64,000 bases of DNA, from positions 4,723,501 through 4,787,500 of the forward strand of contig JBAMJR010000006.1 of assembly GCA_038501785.1 (NCBI GenBank), read 5' to 3'. The translations under genes were made by a program, and so were the position numbers. Positions 62,433 to 64,000 of this stretch are shown piece by piece. The DNA comes from Myoxocephalus aenaeus (Eukaryota; Chordata; Actinopteri; Perciformes; Cottidae). The notes under the pieces were generated by a model that saw only the letters and a program-made list of their open reading frames with translations, did not search any database and was not told where the DNA came from. The first letter of the stretch is position 1. Each line of letters opens with the position of its first letter.

Positions 62433-64000
62433 GAACGCTTTAAACCATTTTATGCTATTTATTCCTGACCACCATTTCTGCACCAAATAATACATTTTAC
62501 AAGGTAGATTATCAGTAAAACAACTGGTCAAACTGCTCATTTACACTGAATGAAAATCTAAGTTTGTTGTTTTATGTTTAGTCTTTGAAAGGGATGAAAT
62601 GCACAAGATTCTTCAGCTCAGTTTGTCATAATAATGGATCTTTTCAATCACAGGAGCCGTGTGACTTCTAGTCTGTTAGCTCTTTGTGATGCCCCGTGCT
62701 TTTTTAAGCATCTGTGTCCAGCATGACGTTATGGTTACGGCGAGCACCTAATGGAAAGACAGGATTTGGTCACAGATGGGGGGTCAAGTGATCTTCCTTC
62801 TCTGGAAGGATCTTTCAGAGGGTTGTGGTGAGACTAATTGTGATAGCATGCAAAATGGAGGCATTACTTTTATCTTCATTAACAAAGAGACTATTTCTTT
62901 GACTGTTACTATTTTGTTGTTGAAGATTTCTTTACTTTCGCAGCCACTGATTAAAGCAGAAATGATCTGTGTTCTTTCGAATTGAGAGGCATGTAGTTAC
63001 TTGCCTCAACATAAAAAACTAGTTAATGTTGTGGGTGATACACAACCTATTTCATTCGACAAATGTGTTAAATACTCTGATTTAAAATGACTAATATTGT
63101 TACTTTGAACAGCTTTTATTTGTCACTAATTCTGTAGTAACTGCGTTAATTTACCAAAGCAAACTGTTGCTGTATGCTGTATCTCAACCTGGACCATCAC
63201 ATAGTAAAATGTTGTTTTCCATCATTTCCATCTTGTACAACACAACCTCTTCAACAGCTTTAGCTTCAAGAAACTAACCAACTCCTGTCGGGCTTAAACA
63301 CGGTCAGATGGCATGTCATGTAAGTCTTCAAAGCAGAAAGTTCAAAGGATAGTCGTGATCAACGCCCTGAAATTGGGTTTTAAACTTCACTTTCTATTAC
63401 GTTTTAATGACTTTGTATCTTCTTCAGCACCGGAAACAGGAATATGTGCAAAGAAAAATAGTATATTTGGCCTAATAAAAAGCCAATGTTTGTGACCATG
63501 CTTGTACTTGTAGAACAAACATGTCGGTCTGATTATAATGTGAGCTCCCCCTTTTAGAAAATTACATTTTGAAGACCCAAACAATTTGCCAGTTGCACAT
63601 TGCACTCAATCAAAGACAAAGAAAGAGCTGAGGCAAGTGTAATTAATGCCACAGTCCAATGTGTGTAGTTTTGAGGTGCTTATACCCACCGGAAGGATTT
63701 CCATTTACTACGACTTCAACTGCACTACATTTCTGAGGGAAAGCTTTTTACATCGCCACATTTTTTTGACAGCTACATTGCAGATGCAGATTCAGAAACA
63801 TTTCATGCAATCAGTATATAAAATATGAAAACATGTTACAGATTAAACTACCAGTATACAAAGTGCCTACAAGTACCTTCATCTCAAGCAGTTACAACAG
63901 TAAAATGTTCCTACATGTTTACGCATCTGCAAAATTTGTCATTTTCCTTTTATATTTTGCTGATTATACTTCTGGACTACATTTTGAATGCAGGACTTTA
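62433..64000. other. Intergenic right end of the window
   Basis: About 1.6 kb of AT-rich DNA. ORFs are at most 72 codons with no recognisable motif, splice chain or repeat family. Confidence 0.5.

Overview
This window looks like nuclear DNA from a teleost fish, probably a percomorph. The base composition is AT-rich, introns have consensus GT/AG borders (one is only 91 bp), TG/CA microsatellites are abundant, and fish-type transposons (hAT, L1, L2-like LINE, tRNA-derived SINE, MITEs) are present. Four protein-coding genes can be supported exon by exon: a type 1 taste receptor (tas1r3, minus strand, running off the left edge), the EGFR-feedback inhibitor errfi1 (plus), a membrane-tethered SEA/EGF mucin of the MUC3/12/17 kind (minus), and the mitochondrial ribosomal protein gene mrps16 (minus).

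Layout. 116-2156: five 5'-proximal coding exons of tas1r3 (residues 1-495; cysteine-rich and 7TM exons lie outside). 2157-30120: about 28 kb of mostly intergenic DNA with a fold-back sequence near 3.6 kb, a doubtful small secreted ORF near 5 kb, several microsatellites, and at 13935-15303 one hAT element inserted inside another, both with intact 8-bp target duplications. 30119-36616: errfi1, with CCAAT and TATA boxes, a non-coding first exon, three coding exons (443 aa) and a 3' UTR of up to 1.9 kb. 37056-38545: a decayed L2-like LINE carrying its own insertion. 42581-49824: a nine-exon mucin gene of 1210 aa with a 309-bp (103-codon) repeat array. 50901-55421: L1 ORF2 fragments and flanking repeats in a 1951-bp tandem duplication. 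55600-58250: mrps16, with a 31-nt second exon carrying the ATG. 58250-64000: a candidate shared promoter, an unrecognised ORF interrupted by one amber stop, a MITE, an antisense L2 tail and a decayed SINE.

The genes do not form a pathway. They are a chemosensory receptor, a signalling inhibitor, an epithelial glycocalyx protein and a mitoribosome subunit. In humans TAS1R3 and ERRFI1 both lie on 1p36 while MRPS16 is on 10q22, so the right part joins a different ancestral segment. I found no convincing new molecular system. The most informative structures are the recombinant middle repeat at 52.7-53.5 kb, whose crossover can be placed within 19 bp, the nested hAT pair, and the mucin that appears to have a hydrophobic anchor near each end.
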